NCBI RefSeq assembly: GCF_035784015.1
Contig: NZ_JALKOW010000003.1
Origin: Comamonas sp009360615
GTDB taxonomy: Bacteria > Pseudomonadota > Gammaproteobacteria > Burkholderiales > Burkholderiaceae_C
Length of the DNA stretch: 64,000 nucleotides
Strand: one strand, 5' to 3'
Below are positions 33,614-42,936 of this stretch, piece after piece; position 1 is the first letter of the stretch, and each line of letters starts with the position of its first letter. The notes beneath the pieces are model-generated. The model ran no database searches. It was given only the letters and a program-made list of their open reading frames with translations, and was not told where the DNA came from. The position numbers and the translations under genes were made by a program.

Positions 33614-34702
33614 ATGAACACTACAACACTGAAAAACTCCGCACCCTCGCAAGGCTGGATGCACAAAACCGGCGGGATGGTTCCCGGCCTGCTGCTGGCG
33701 GGCGCCATCGCTGCCGCGGCCACCTGGGCCGCACAGTTTCCGGCCATCAGGAACAACGGCCTGAGTGCGCTGACGCTGGCCATCATCATCGGCCTGCTGA
33801 TCGGCAACACCGTCTACCCTGCCATCGCCAGCCCGTGTGCCAGCGGCATCGCCTTCACCAAGGCCCGTCTGCTGCGCACCGGCATCGTGCTCTACGGTCT
33901 GCGCCTGACCTTCCAGGACATCGGCCAGGTCGGCATGGCCGGCGTGGTGATCGATGCGCTGGTGCTGTCCAGCACGTTTTTGCTGGCGCAGTGGATAGGC
34001 CAGAAGCTGCTGGGCATGGACAGGCGCACCACCATGCTGGTGGGGGCCGGGGCCTCCATCTGCGGTGCCGCCGCCGTGCTGGCCACCGAACCCGTGGTCA
34101 AGGGCCGTGCCGAGGACGTGGCCGTGGCCGTGGCCACCGTGGTGGTGTTCGGCACCATCGGCACCTTTCTGTACCCGGCGCTGTTCCACTGGAATGCCGA
34201 GTACGGCTGGATAGACACCAGCATGCAGCAGTACGGCGTTTTCGTCGGCTCCACCGTGCATGAGGTAGCCCAGGTCGTGGCCGCCGGTGAAGCCATCGGC
34301 AGCCAGGCCGCTGACACGGCGGTGATCGCCAAGATGGTGCGCGTGATGATGCTGGCGCCCTTCCTGCTGGTGCTGTCGATGTGGCTGACACGCAGCGAGC
34401 GGGCCCTGGGCGTGAACAACGGCCAGCCCGCCAACCGGATCACCATTCCCTGGTTTGCCGTAGGCTTCGTGGCCATGGCCGGCGTCAACTCCCTGGGCGT
34501 GCTGCCCAGGGAAGTGGTCAGCGCCGGCATTCAGCTTGACAACGCGCTGCTGGCCCTGGCCATGGCCGCCCTGGGACTGACCACCCATATCCGCGCAGTG
34601 CGCGCTGCCGGTACCCGGCCGCTGATTCTGGCCCTGGCTTTGTTCGCCTGGCTGCTGATCGTCGGACTGGTGCTGAATCTATGGGTTCCAACACTCATCT
34701 GA
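33614..34702 (+). CDS. YeiH family (UPF0324) putative anion exporter
   Basis: 362 residues with about ten membrane helices. Family signatures are LTLAIIIGLLIGNT, SGIAFTKARLLRTGIVLYGLRLTFQDI, GAGASICGAAAVLATEPVVKG and GSTVHEVAQVVAAG. The YeiH/UPF0324 group is annotated as a putative sulfate exporter; its true substrate is not settled. The start at 33614 is preceded by GAAAGG; an earlier ATG at 33587 is less likely. It is divergent from a LysR regulator and ends at a strong terminator. Confidence 0.9.
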   Translation: MNTTTLKNSAPSQGWMHKTGGMVPGLLLAGAIAAAATWAAQFPAIRNNGLSALTLAIIIGLLIGNTVYPAIASPCASGIAFTKARLLRTGIVLYGLRLTFQDIGQVGMAGVVIDALVLSSTFLLAQWIGQKLLGMDRRTTMLVGAGASICGAAAVLATEPVVKGRAEDVAVAVATVVVFGTIGTFLYPALFHWNAEYGWIDTSMQQYGVFVGSTVHEVAQVVAAGEAIGSQAADTAVIAKMVRVMMLAPFLLVLSMWLTRSERALGVNNGQPANRITIPWFAVGFVAMAGVNSLGVLPREVVSAGIQLDNALLALAMAALGLTTHIRAVRAAGTRPLILALALFAWLLIVGLVLNLWVPTLI

Positions 34703-34762
34703 TAGCAGCTTGCACTTGACTGTATTGGGACTGGATGATTTAGAGTTCTGAAACCCTTTGAA

Positions 34763-34790
34763 AGAGAGCGTCTGACGCTCTCTTTTTTTT
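34763..34790 (+). terminator. Strong terminator after yeiH
   Basis: AGAGAGCGT pairs with ACGCTCTCT around CTG and is followed by seven T. It is about 60 bases past the yeiH stop. Confidence 0.92.
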
Positions 34791-34829
34791 ATCAAAAACA
34801 AGGGAATACCCTTGCCATAAATGCAGAAT

Positions 34830-34856
34830 CAATTAGTTTGAATTGCAAATTAATTG
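34830..34856. promoter_or_regulatory. Candidate MarR operator, 27-base near-perfect palindrome
   Basis: Twelve-plus-one base arms around a central T match at 11 of 13 positions (left arm CAATTAGTTTGAA, right arm TGCAAATTAATTG, center T at 34843). It lies 21 bases before the marR-type ATG, in an AT-rich promoter, as expected for an autoregulated MarR operator. Confidence 0.75.
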
Positions 34857-34877
34857 TAGATACATCAAAATTCGGCC

Positions 34878-35363
34878 ATGTCTTTTGCCGATGCCCCCTC
34901 CCGCGACCGCCTGGGATTTCTCATGGTCACCCTGACCCGCCAATGGCGGCGTTTTGTCGAAGAACAGCTGGCGGCCAGCGGCCTGACCGATGCCACCTGG
35001 ACGCCGCTTTTGCATCTGCGCGCCTGGGGCGACGGCGTGACGCAAAAGGAGCTGGCCGAGCGCGTGGGCCTGGATGGCTCTAGCCTGGTGCGCCTGCTGG
35101 ACATTCTCGAGGGCAAGGGCTGGGTGGAGCGCCGCGCCGATGCGGCCGACCGCCGCAGCAAGCGCATCTTTCTCACGGCCGAAGGCAATCGCGCCGTGGA
35201 CCATGTCCGCGCCACCATGCTGGAGGCCGAACTCAGTCTGCTGCAGGACCTGGAGGACCCCGAGGTCGAGGCCATGCTGGAGGGCGTCAACAAGATTCGC
35301 GCCCGTATCGAGCAGATGCACGAGCAGCGCTCAGCCCAGGTCCAGCCCGAGGAGCGCGCATGA
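34878..35363 (+). CDS. MarR-family regulator of the FUSC exporter
   Basis: 161 residues with a MarR winged helix: LTDATWTPLLHLRAWGDGVTQKELAERVGLDGSSLVRLLDILEGKGWVERRADAADRRSKRIFLTAEG, the last part being the wing with the typical DRR. MarR proteins repress neighbouring genes and let go when they bind phenolic ligands. The gene overlaps the FUSC gene by 4 bases, and a palindrome lies just before the start, so it most likely represses its own operon. Confidence 0.92.
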   Translation: MSFADAPSRDRLGFLMVTLTRQWRRFVEEQLAASGLTDATWTPLLHLRAWGDGVTQKELAERVGLDGSSLVRLLDILEGKGWVERRADAADRRSKRIFLTAEGNRAVDHVRATMLEAELSLLQDLEDPEVEAMLEGVNKIRARIEQMHEQRSAQVQPEERA

Positions 35364-37354
35364 GCGTGGCTGCCTACGACCGCCTGCTGGAGAGCGCCAC
35401 GCGATGGGGCTTTGACAGCGCCCGCCTGCGCCAGCATCTGCGCACGGCTTTTGCAGCCTGTATTGCCGTGTTCGCCGCCTGGGCCCTGGGGCTGGAACAT
35501 CCGCAATGGGCGGGCATGACGGTCTGGGCGGCCTCCCAGCCGCTGCGCGGCCAGTTGCTCGAGAAAAGCTTTTTCCGTACCACGGGCACGCTGGTCGGCA
35601 CGGCCGCCGGCGTGGTGCTGGTACTGGTGGCCAATGGCGATCTGCTGTGGCTGGTCACGGGGCTGGCGGTGTGGATCGGCATTTGCGCGGGCCTGGGCAA
35701 TCTGCAGCGCAGCTTTGCCTCCTACGGCACCATGCTGGCCGGCTATTCGGCCTCGATGGTTGCCCTGCTGGACAACGGCAACCCCGCCCATGTCTACGCG
35801 CTGGGCTGGGATCGCCTGTTCACCGCACTGACCGGTGTGGCCGCCGCCCTTGTCGTGGGCTGGCTGTTCACGCCCGTGGGCGCTGAAATCCCCGGCGACG
35901 GCAGGGTACGACGACTCTGCGCGCGTTTGCTGCGCGATATCGCCGACGCGGCACGGGCCACCGCCGCCGGGCATAGCCCCCTCAGTCCCAGGGACCTGGC
36001 CGAGCGACTGGCCGTGATGGCCGCCATCGAGGAAGGGCTGGATCCACATGCCGCAGGCTCGCAGCGTTCGCGCCGCGCCGTGCGGGCGCTGCGCCGCCTG
36101 ATCAATACCCAGATCTCGGCACTGCTCTGGCTGCGCGACAGCACGGGCAAGACGCTGACCCCTGCCTTCACGGCCGAGCAGGCCCGGATCATGACGGCGG
36201 CGCTGGAGCAGGCCGCCAGGCTGCTGGAAACCCAGCCTGCGCCGCTGGCCGCCCTCGACGCGATCGCCACGGCCCGCAGTGCCGCCGCAGGCTGGGGCCA
36301 TGCCGAGGAAATCCTGGGCAATATCGGCCTGGCCCTACAGGCCCACTTCGTGGCAGCCAGCGACCTGACGCTGCCAGCCCACCATCGCGCACGCCAGTTG
36401 CCCGTGGTCCTGCACAGTGACTGGGTGGGCGCACGCCGGGCGATGCTGCGGGCCTTCAGCGCCATCTTTCTGGTCGGCCTGATCTGGGTGGTCACCGGCT
36501 GGCATGGCGGCGCCTACATGCTGCTGGGCCTGTCGGTGATGATCACCGTGTTCTCCTCGTTCGAGAACCCGGTCTTCACCATGCGCTTCGTGATTCTGGG
36601 CCAGGCCATGGGCGCGGGCGTGGCGCTGGCCTGCCAGTGGTTTGCCTGGCCATTCGCCAGCAGCCAGCAGCAGATGGTGCTGATGATGATGCCGTTCATC
36701 TTTCTGGGCGCCCTGCTGCTCAGCCACCGCCGGACCACGCTGTACGGCTTTGACTGCTGCATGGTGATCCTGCTGGCGCTGTCGCCTCAATTCCCCTACC
36801 AGCTCGATGTGGGCCACTCGCTGTCCATGGCGTTCGCCATCGTCACCGGACCGCTGGCCGGCTGGGTCGCCTACCGCTTCATCCTGCCGGTCACGGTGCA
36901 AGGCAGGCTCGACGGCCTGCGCGCCATGATGGTTCACGAGTTGCAGGACATGGCCTGTACCCCTGGGCACGCCCGAGACGTGCGCGTATGGCGCGCCCGC
37001 CTCTACCACCGCCTGCTGCGCCTGGTGCGCGCCTCCGAAAAAGCCGGTGCCTCCGCAGTCCAGGATGCAGCCGACTGCGGTCTGGCCGCGCTGCGCGTGG
37101 GCAAGGCCGTGCTGATCCTGCATCAGCTGCAGGCGGATGTACTTCTGTCCGAAAGCACCTTGCGCGCTGTGCGCAGCGCACTGCAAAGACTGAAGCAGTT
37201 GCCCAGTGCTCCCGCCAGGGCCGCTCCGCTGCTCCAAGGCCTGGCCCGGCGCTTGCAGCAGCACCAGCCCGAGCAGGCGCTGCAACTGCGACTGGCCGCC
37301 CAGGACATCCGCGAACATGTGGCCTTCTTTGCCTCAAGTGCCGCGTTGCACTGA
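35360..37354 (+). CDS. FUSC family transporter (aromatic acid exporter-like)
   Basis: 664 residues. It has two blocks of membrane helices (residues about 30-175 and 355-500, with AACIAVFAAWALGLEHPQWAGMTVWAASQPLRGQLLEKSFFRTTGTLVGTAAG) and cytoplasmic helical stretches after each, the layout of FUSC/AaeB efflux proteins. AaeB of E. coli exports hydroxybenzoates with the AaeA membrane-fusion protein; no AaeA partner is adjacent here. Translational overlap with the MarR gene suggests control by an aromatic or similar toxic acid. Confidence 0.88.
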   Translation: MSVAAYDRLLESATRWGFDSARLRQHLRTAFAACIAVFAAWALGLEHPQWAGMTVWAASQPLRGQLLEKSFFRTTGTLVGTAAGVVLVLVANGDLLWLVTGLAVWIGICAGLGNLQRSFASYGTMLAGYSASMVALLDNGNPAHVYALGWDRLFTALTGVAAALVVGWLFTPVGAEIPGDGRVRRLCARLLRDIADAARATAAGHSPLSPRDLAERLAVMAAIEEGLDPHAAGSQRSRRAVRALRRLINTQISALLWLRDSTGKTLTPAFTAEQARIMTAALEQAARLLETQPAPLAALDAIATARSAAAGWGHAEEILGNIGLALQAHFVAASDLTLPAHHRARQLPVVLHSDWVGARRAMLRAFSAIFLVGLIWVVTGWHGGAYMLLGLSVMITVFSSFENPVFTMRFVILGQAMGAGVALACQWFAWPFASSQQQMVLMMMPFIFLGALLLSHRRTTLYGFDCCMVILLALSPQFPYQLDVGHSLSMAFAIVTGPLAGWVAYRFILPVTVQGRLDGLRAMMVHELQDMACTPGHARDVRVWRARLYHRLLRLVRASEKAGASAVQDAADCGLAALRVGKAVLILHQLQADVLLSESTLRAVRSALQRLKQLPSAPARAAPLLQGLARRLQQHQPEQALQLRLAAQDIREHVAFFASSAALH

Positions 37355-37503
37355 CGTAGAACCGTGGGCATGCCCCGGCGACCGAGGGCGAGGACCGAGG
37401 ACGGCGGACATCCTCTTGCATAGAGGCGGCCCGGGGACTGCAATCGGGACGCGCATCCCCCCTGCAATCCCCACACGCCAGACAGCATGCATCTCCCATG
37501 AAA

Positions 37504-37525
37504 AAGGCCACCCTGGGGTGGCCTT
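37504..37525 (-). terminator. Terminator after the aldehyde dehydrogenase gene
   Basis: On the minus strand AAGGCCACC pairs with GGTGGCCTT around CCAG, followed by TTT. It lies 22 bases past the stop of the leftward dehydrogenase gene. Confidence 0.85.
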
Positions 37526-37546
37526 GGCATCCAGCGCGCTGCCGCG

Positions 37547-39001
37547 TCAGACGCAGCTGATGGCAACCGCCTTGGCCACCAGATAGGCGTCCAGCGCCTC
37601 CGGTCCACCTTCGGAGCCGTAGCCCGAGTCCTTGATGCCGCCGAAGGGCAGTTCGGCCGACGGCAGAGCCGGCTGGTTGATCCACAGCATGCCGGCCTCC
37701 ACATCCTGCGACAGCTGGTGCGCTGTCTTCAGCGAGCGCGTGAAGGCATAGGCCGCCAGCCCATAGGACAGGCGGTTGGCCTCCTGAATCGCGTCTTCGA
37801 TCCTGTCGAAGCCGCGAATCGCCGCCACCGGGCCGAAGGGCTCCTGGTTGAAGATATCGGCCGTCAACGGCACGTCGGCCAGCACCGTGGGGGCAAAGAA
37901 ATTACCCGAAGATCCGAAGGATTTGCCCCCCGTCATCAGCTTGGCGCCGCTTTGCTCGGCGTTCTGGATCAGCTGGGTCAGCGCGGTCACGCGACGCGGG
38001 TTGGCCAGCGGCCCCATCTGCGTGCCCTGCTCCAGGCCGTTGCCGACCTTCAATGCCTCGGCATGGGCCACCATGGCGCGCGTGAACTCCTCACGCACGC
38101 TGTTGTGCACCAGAAAGCGCGTGGGCGAGATGCAGACCTGTCCCGCGTTGCGGAACTTGGCCGCACCGGCGGCCTTGACGGCCAGTTGCACGTCGGCATC
38201 CTCGGCCACGATCACGGGGGCATGACCGCCGAGTTCCATGGTGGAGCGCTTCATGTGCTGGCCGGCCAGCGCTGCCAGCTGCTTGCCCACGGCCGTGGAA
38301 CCCGTGAAGGTCACCTTGCGGATCACGGGGTGGGCAATCAGGTACTCGGAAATCTGCGCCGGGTTGCCATAGACCAGGCCCACGACACCGGCAGGTATGC
38401 CGGCATCGACGAAACACTTGAGCAGGGCGGCAGGGGAGGCCGGCGTCTCCTCGGGTGCCTTGACCAGGAAGGAGCAACCCGAGGCCAGGGCTGCGCCGAT
38501 CTTGCGCACGATCTGGTTGACGGGAAAGTTCCAGGGCGTGAAGGCGGCGACCGGGCCCACGGGGTCCTTGATCACCAGCTGCTGCTGCTCGGGGCGGCGC
38601 GACGGCACGATGCGGCCATAGACACGCAGAGCCTCGTCGGCAAACCACTCGATGATGCCGGCGCCAGCAATGATCTCCACCTTGGCCTCGGCCAGCGGCT
38701 TGCCCTGCTCCTGCGTGAGCAGTGCGGCGATCTCGTCGGCACGCTCCTTGAGCAGGGCTGCGGCACGGCGCATGATGGCGCCGCGCTCATGGGCAGACAC
38801 CTTGCGCCAGACCTGAAAGCCCTTGTCGGCCGCGGCCAGGGCGCGGTCCAGATCGGCAATGTCGGCATGGGCGACGCGGCCAATCACCTCGCCCGTTGCG
38901 GGGTTGCGCACATCAATTTTCTTGCCGCTGGCAGCGTCCTGCCACTGACCGTCGATCAAAAGCTGGGTATCAGGATATGCAGTGCTCATCGCATGACTCA
39001 T
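37547..39001 (-). CDS. gabD: NAD(P)-dependent succinate-semialdehyde dehydrogenase
   Basis: 484 residues of the aldehyde dehydrogenase family, closest to GabD. The catalytic Glu256 is in MELGGHAP and the catalytic Cys290 in NAGQVCISPTRF; GSTAVGKQL binds the cofactor. It oxidises succinate semialdehyde (or a related semialdehyde) to the acid, joining GABA-type breakdown to the TCA cycle. The protein is full length. No gabT or transporter lies beside it, so the true substrate is open. A start four codons later (ATG at 38989) is possible. Confidence 0.87.
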   Translation of the reverse strand: MSHAMSTAYPDTQLLIDGQWQDAASGKKIDVRNPATGEVIGRVAHADIADLDRALAAADKGFQVWRKVSAHERGAIMRRAAALLKERADEIAALLTQEQGKPLAEAKVEIIAGAGIIEWFADEALRVYGRIVPSRRPEQQQLVIKDPVGPVAAFTPWNFPVNQIVRKIGAALASGCSFLVKAPEETPASPAALLKCFVDAGIPAGVVGLVYGNPAQISEYLIAHPVIRKVTFTGSTAVGKQLAALAGQHMKRSTMELGGHAPVIVAEDADVQLAVKAAGAAKFRNAGQVCISPTRFLVHNSVREEFTRAMVAHAEALKVGNGLEQGTQMGPLANPRRVTALTQLIQNAEQSGAKLMTGGKSFGSSGNFFAPTVLADVPLTADIFNQEPFGPVAAIRGFDRIEDAIQEANRLSYGLAAYAFTRSLKTAHQLSQDVEAGMLWINQPALPSAELPFGGIKDSGYGSEGGPEALDAYLVAKAVAISCV

Positions 39002-39134
39002 AGGTGTCGGCCGCCGCTATCCCCCTGCAGACTGGCGCGGCCGGGTGTGACAAATGTTCAGGGGTTCGCGGGAAATTCTAGTCATGCGGGCCCGACACTC
39101 AGACAAAAGGGAGACAGCCGTCAGCAATCGGCCT

Positions 39135-39959
39135 TCATGCGCCTACGGCACGCCGCAGTTGCTCCGACCCCAGCAGCCCGTCAAGACCGGCTGCCGACGA
39201 TGCGGCCAGGCCGACCACCTCTCCCACCACGATCACGCAGGGACTGCCCAGCCCGCTGCAGGCCAGTGCCTGCGTCAGCTGCCCCAGACAGGTGAGGATC
39301 TGCCGCTGTGCGGGCAGGCTGGCGCTCTGGACCAGGGCCACGGGAGTCGTAGCCGGCAGCCCGCCAGCCAGCAGCTGCTGCTGGAGGATGCCGGCAGTGG
39401 CGACCCCCATGTAGATCACCAGCGTCAGCCCCAGCATGTGGGCCGTGCCGGCCAGCAGCTGCCAGTCATGGCCGGCACTGCCTGGCTTGGCGTGACCTGT
39501 GACGAACACCACGCCATGGGCATGGTCGCGATGGGTCAGCGGCACGCCCAGACTGGTGGCAGCGGCCAGCCCTGCGGTGATGCCGTTGACCACTTCCACG
39601 GCGATTCCGGCCGTGCGCAGATGCTCGACCTCCTCGCCGCCCCGGCCGAAGATGAAAGGATCGCCGCCCTTGAGGCGCACCACCAGCTCCCCCTGTCGGG
39701 CCGCCATGATCATGAGCTTTTCAATGAATTCCTGCGAGGTGCTCTCGCGCCCGCCGCGCTTGCCCACATGAACGATGCGGGCGCTTGCGCTGGCAAGCTT
39801 CACGATGTCGGCAGACACCAGGTCGTCCGCCAGCAGCAGCGTGGCGGACTGGATCAGTCTCAGCGCCTTGAGCGTGAGCAGCTCGGGATCACCGGGTCCG
39901 GCACCGACCAGATAGCAGCGCCCCACGGGCGTCATGGAAGCGGTGTGGCTGTGTGTCAT
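39135..39959 (-). CDS. cobA: Uroporphyrinogen-III C-methyltransferase
   Basis: 274 residues. The SUMT signature VGAGPGDPELLTLKALRLIQSA is at the start, followed by RLKGGDPFIFGRGGEE and GITAGLAAATSLGVPLTHRD. The enzyme uses SAM to methylate uroporphyrinogen III to precorrin-2, the siroheme precursor. It lies 36 bases after nasA in the nitrate locus and presumably feeds siroheme to NirB. The chelatase/oxidase part of a fused CysG is not present. I used the ATG at 39959, preceded by AGGAAAGG. Confidence 0.93.
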   Translation of the reverse strand: MTHSHTASMTPVGRCYLVGAGPGDPELLTLKALRLIQSATLLLADDLVSADIVKLASASARIVHVGKRGGRESTSQEFIEKLMIMAARQGELVVRLKGGDPFIFGRGGEEVEHLRTAGIAVEVVNGITAGLAAATSLGVPLTHRDHAHGVVFVTGHAKPGSAGHDWQLLAGTAHMLGLTLVIYMGVATAGILQQQLLAGGLPATTPVALVQSASLPAQRQILTCLGQLTQALACSGLGSPCVIVVGEVVGLAASSAAGLDGLLGSEQLRRAVGA

Positions 39960-39995
39960 GGCTGGCCTTTCCTGTGCGTTGCCGGACATCGAAAC

Positions 39996-42857
39996 CTAGG
40001 CGTCAACCGGCGGGACTGCCGCCTGCGGCGCAGGCGTCACATGTACCAGTTGCTTGATCCTGGGAATGCAGGAGCCGCAGCGCGTGCCGCAGCCCAAAGA
40101 AGACTTGAGCTGCGAGAGCCGCTCGTGCGCGGAGCCCTCGCACACGCCCAGCATCGACTGGATGCGGGCCTCATCCACATTCATGCAGGCACAGACCTGT
40201 GGCGACCGGGCCGGCAGGGCGGCGGGCGGCCTGGCCCCCGAGGACAGCAGCAGACGCCCATAGCTTTGCACCGATTGCTCGTCGCGCAGTACCGGCCCCA
40301 GCCAGCGGCCGGCGCTGGCGTCGCCGCAGAGCAAAAAGGCATCAAGCCTGGGCTCCTCCGTCTGCCGGCCTATCGCCATGGCGCGGCTGCATTGGCGACG
40401 TGTGTCGGCATAGCGCATGGCCTGCGGGCCATCGAGTTGCAGCAGACCATGCAGCCGCGCCAGCACCTCGGCACCGGGCTGCGCATAGGCTGCCGCGCGG
40501 AACTGCACGCCGGTGCGGCCCTGACCCGCTTGCTCCAGCGGCACGGCGCGTCCGAACAGCACGCAGCTGGCAAAGTCGAACTCGGCCATCAATTCGGTCA
40601 AAGCCTGGCGAACCGACTGCACCTGTCGTTCATCCAGCCAGGCCATACCCAGACAGGTCCAGGGCAGCTCGGCCTTGAGCAGCTTGACGGCCACATGCTT
40701 GAGCTCGGGCTGCCTGGAGCGCGGGCAGCGCTCGGGCGTGGTCAGGGCGTTGACGCCCGCAAGCCGCTGCCCCCGGGTGTCCTGGCCGCTCAGGTACATG
40801 CTGCCCCAGTGCATCGGCAGATAGAGCTGTGCGGGTTGCAAGCCCGGGTCCGCCTGCACGGGCAACACGATGGCGCCATAGCGGTTGGAGACATGGACCA
40901 GATCCCCGTCCTGCAGTTGCAGGCGCTGCATGTCCTGGGGACTGACTTGCAACTGCGGTTCGCTGACATGGGCAAACAGGCGCCCCAGCTGGCCGGTGCG
41001 CGTCATGCCATGCCATTGATCGCGCAGGCGACCGGTGTTGAGACTGAACGGATGCCGCGCATCGCGCGGCACGGCCGGCGCCTGCCAGGGCTGGGCATCA
41101 AAGCGTGCGCGCCCGTCCGTCGTCGCAAACACCGCATCGCCATACAGACGCTGCCGGCCCTGGCTAGCGCCTTGAGGCATGGGCCATTGCTGGGGTCCCT
41201 TGACCTCCAGCACCGCCCAGCTCATACCCGTGATATCCAGATCGCGCCCGCGTGTGGATTCGCGATGCTCGTTCCAGACAGCTTCGGCTCCGGCGTCGGC
41301 ATTCGCAGTGTCATAGGGAAACAAGCTTGGCAGCGAGGGCCGAAGATGCTGCTCCAGGCGCCGCGCCAGCTGCACGCCTATCTGCCAGTCATGGCGTGCC
41401 GCCCCCGGCGCGACCACGGCAGCGCGCACCCGCGAGATACGCCGCTCGCTGTTCGTGACCGTGCCCAGCTTCTCGCCCCAGGTGGAGGCTGGCAGCAACC
41501 AGTCGGCATAGGCCGTGGTCTCGGTCGCGGCAAAAGCCTCCTGGACCACCACCAGCTCGGCGCGCTCCAGCGCCCTGCGCACCATGGCCTGTTCGGGCAT
41601 GCTCTGCGCGGGATTGGTACAGGCAATCCACAAGGCCTTGATCTGGCCGTCGGCGGCTGCCTCGAACATCTCCAGCGCGGACTTTCCGGGCTGCTGCGGA
41701 ATCGACTCCACACCCCATAGCCGCGCCACTTCGGCCCTGTGCGCTGTATTGGAAAGATCGCGATGCGCGCTCAGCAGATTGGACAGCCCGCCCACCTCGC
41801 GCCCGCCCATGGCATTGGGCTGGCCCGTCAGTGACAGCGGGCCTGCGCCAGGCCTGCCGATCTGGCCCGTCGCCAGATGCAGATTGATCAGCGCGGCGTT
41901 GTTGGCCGTGCCGCTGCGGCTTTGGTTCAGACCCTGGCAGTACAGGCTGAGCGTGGGACGACGCGTGTCCGTCGGCTCCTCTGCACCGCCCAGCGCCATC
42001 CAGCGCGCCGCCCGGTACAGGTCCGCCACGGGCAGGCCGCAGATGGCAGCGACCTTCTCGGGCGTGGCTTCGCGCACCAGCTCCTTGAGCGCTGCGAAGC
42101 CGCTGGTGTGCTGCGCGATGAAGGCGCCGTCCGTCCAGCCCTCCCACAGCATGATGTGCAGCAGACCGTGAAACAGCATCACATCGCTGCCCGGCTGCAG
42201 CGGCAGATGGAGATCGGCCAGCTCGGCGGTCTCGGTACGGCGCGGATCGGCAACGATGATCCTGAGCTGCGGATTGCGCGCCCTGGCCTCTTCCACACGC
42301 CTGAACAGAATGGGATGCGCCCAGGCCATGTTGCTGCCCGTGATGAACATGCAGCCGGCCAGGTCTATGTCCTCATAGCAGGCCGGAGGTGCATCGACGC
42401 CCAGCGTGGCCTTGTAGCCGGCCACGGCGCTGCTCATGCACAGGCGCGAATTGGTGTCGAGGTTGTTGGTGCCCAGCAGGCCTTTGACCAGCTTGTTGAA
42501 GACGTAGTAGTCCTCGGTCAGCAGCTGGCCACTGAGATAGAAACCCAGAGCGTCGGGACCATGGGCGGCATGAATGCCGGCGATATGCGCCGCCAGTTCG
42601 TCCAGAGCCTGATCCCAGCTCGCTGCCTGCGGCGCGGATGTCCGCTCCAGCCTGCGCATGGGCTGCAGCAAACGGGCCTGCTGGGCATAGGCGGGCGCGG
42701 CGGTCAGATGCAGGGTGCTGCCCTTGGTGCACAGACGGCCCAAGTTGGCGGGATGCTCGGGATCGCCACGCACGCCGGTGATCTGCAGACCATCGGACTC
42801 GATGACCACGCCGCAGCCGACACCGCAATAGGGACAGGTGGATCGGGTCTCATGCAT
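39996..42857 (-). CDS. nasA: Assimilatory nitrate reductase, catalytic subunit
   Basis: 953 residues. The [4Fe-4S] cluster ligands are Cys8, Cys11, Cys15 and Cys43 (STCPYCGVGCG...GRLCTKG). The molybdopterin body follows (VFNKLVKGLLGTNNLDTNSRLCMSSAVAGYK, ITGSNMAWAHPILFRR), with the dinucleotide-binding domain near 620-750. The C-terminal BFD-like [2Fe-2S] domain has CACMNVDEARIQ and LGCGTRCGSC. It reduces nitrate to nitrite in the cytoplasm; no signal peptide is present. The added BFD domain suggests it takes electrons directly from a small carrier or reductase, which is not encoded here. Confidence 0.95.
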   Translation of the reverse strand: MHETRSTCPYCGVGCGVVIESDGLQITGVRGDPEHPANLGRLCTKGSTLHLTAAPAYAQQARLLQPMRRLERTSAPQAASWDQALDELAAHIAGIHAAHGPDALGFYLSGQLLTEDYYVFNKLVKGLLGTNNLDTNSRLCMSSAVAGYKATLGVDAPPACYEDIDLAGCMFITGSNMAWAHPILFRRVEEARARNPQLRIIVADPRRTETAELADLHLPLQPGSDVMLFHGLLHIMLWEGWTDGAFIAQHTSGFAALKELVREATPEKVAAICGLPVADLYRAARWMALGGAEEPTDTRRPTLSLYCQGLNQSRSGTANNAALINLHLATGQIGRPGAGPLSLTGQPNAMGGREVGGLSNLLSAHRDLSNTAHRAEVARLWGVESIPQQPGKSALEMFEAAADGQIKALWIACTNPAQSMPEQAMVRRALERAELVVVQEAFAATETTAYADWLLPASTWGEKLGTVTNSERRISRVRAAVVAPGAARHDWQIGVQLARRLEQHLRPSLPSLFPYDTANADAGAEAVWNEHRESTRGRDLDITGMSWAVLEVKGPQQWPMPQGASQGRQRLYGDAVFATTDGRARFDAQPWQAPAVPRDARHPFSLNTGRLRDQWHGMTRTGQLGRLFAHVSEPQLQVSPQDMQRLQLQDGDLVHVSNRYGAIVLPVQADPGLQPAQLYLPMHWGSMYLSGQDTRGQRLAGVNALTTPERCPRSRQPELKHVAVKLLKAELPWTCLGMAWLDERQVQSVRQALTELMAEFDFASCVLFGRAVPLEQAGQGRTGVQFRAAAYAQPGAEVLARLHGLLQLDGPQAMRYADTRRQCSRAMAIGRQTEEPRLDAFLLCGDASAGRWLGPVLRDEQSVQSYGRLLLSSGARPPAALPARSPQVCACMNVDEARIQSMLGVCEGSAHERLSQLKSSLGCGTRCGSCIPRIKQLVHVTPAPQAAVPPVDA

Positions 42858-42936
42858 GGCAGACTTTCAGTGAAATCATGCTGTAACGCTTTCTGAATAA
42901 GCGCATGTAGCTATTCATTTCGTATCGACAGAACCA

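Noticed and set aside
39054..41720. An 888-codon open frame on the plus strand across cobA and nasA
   Set aside because: Spans two well-supported opposite-strand genes and has an implausible composition; a shadow.
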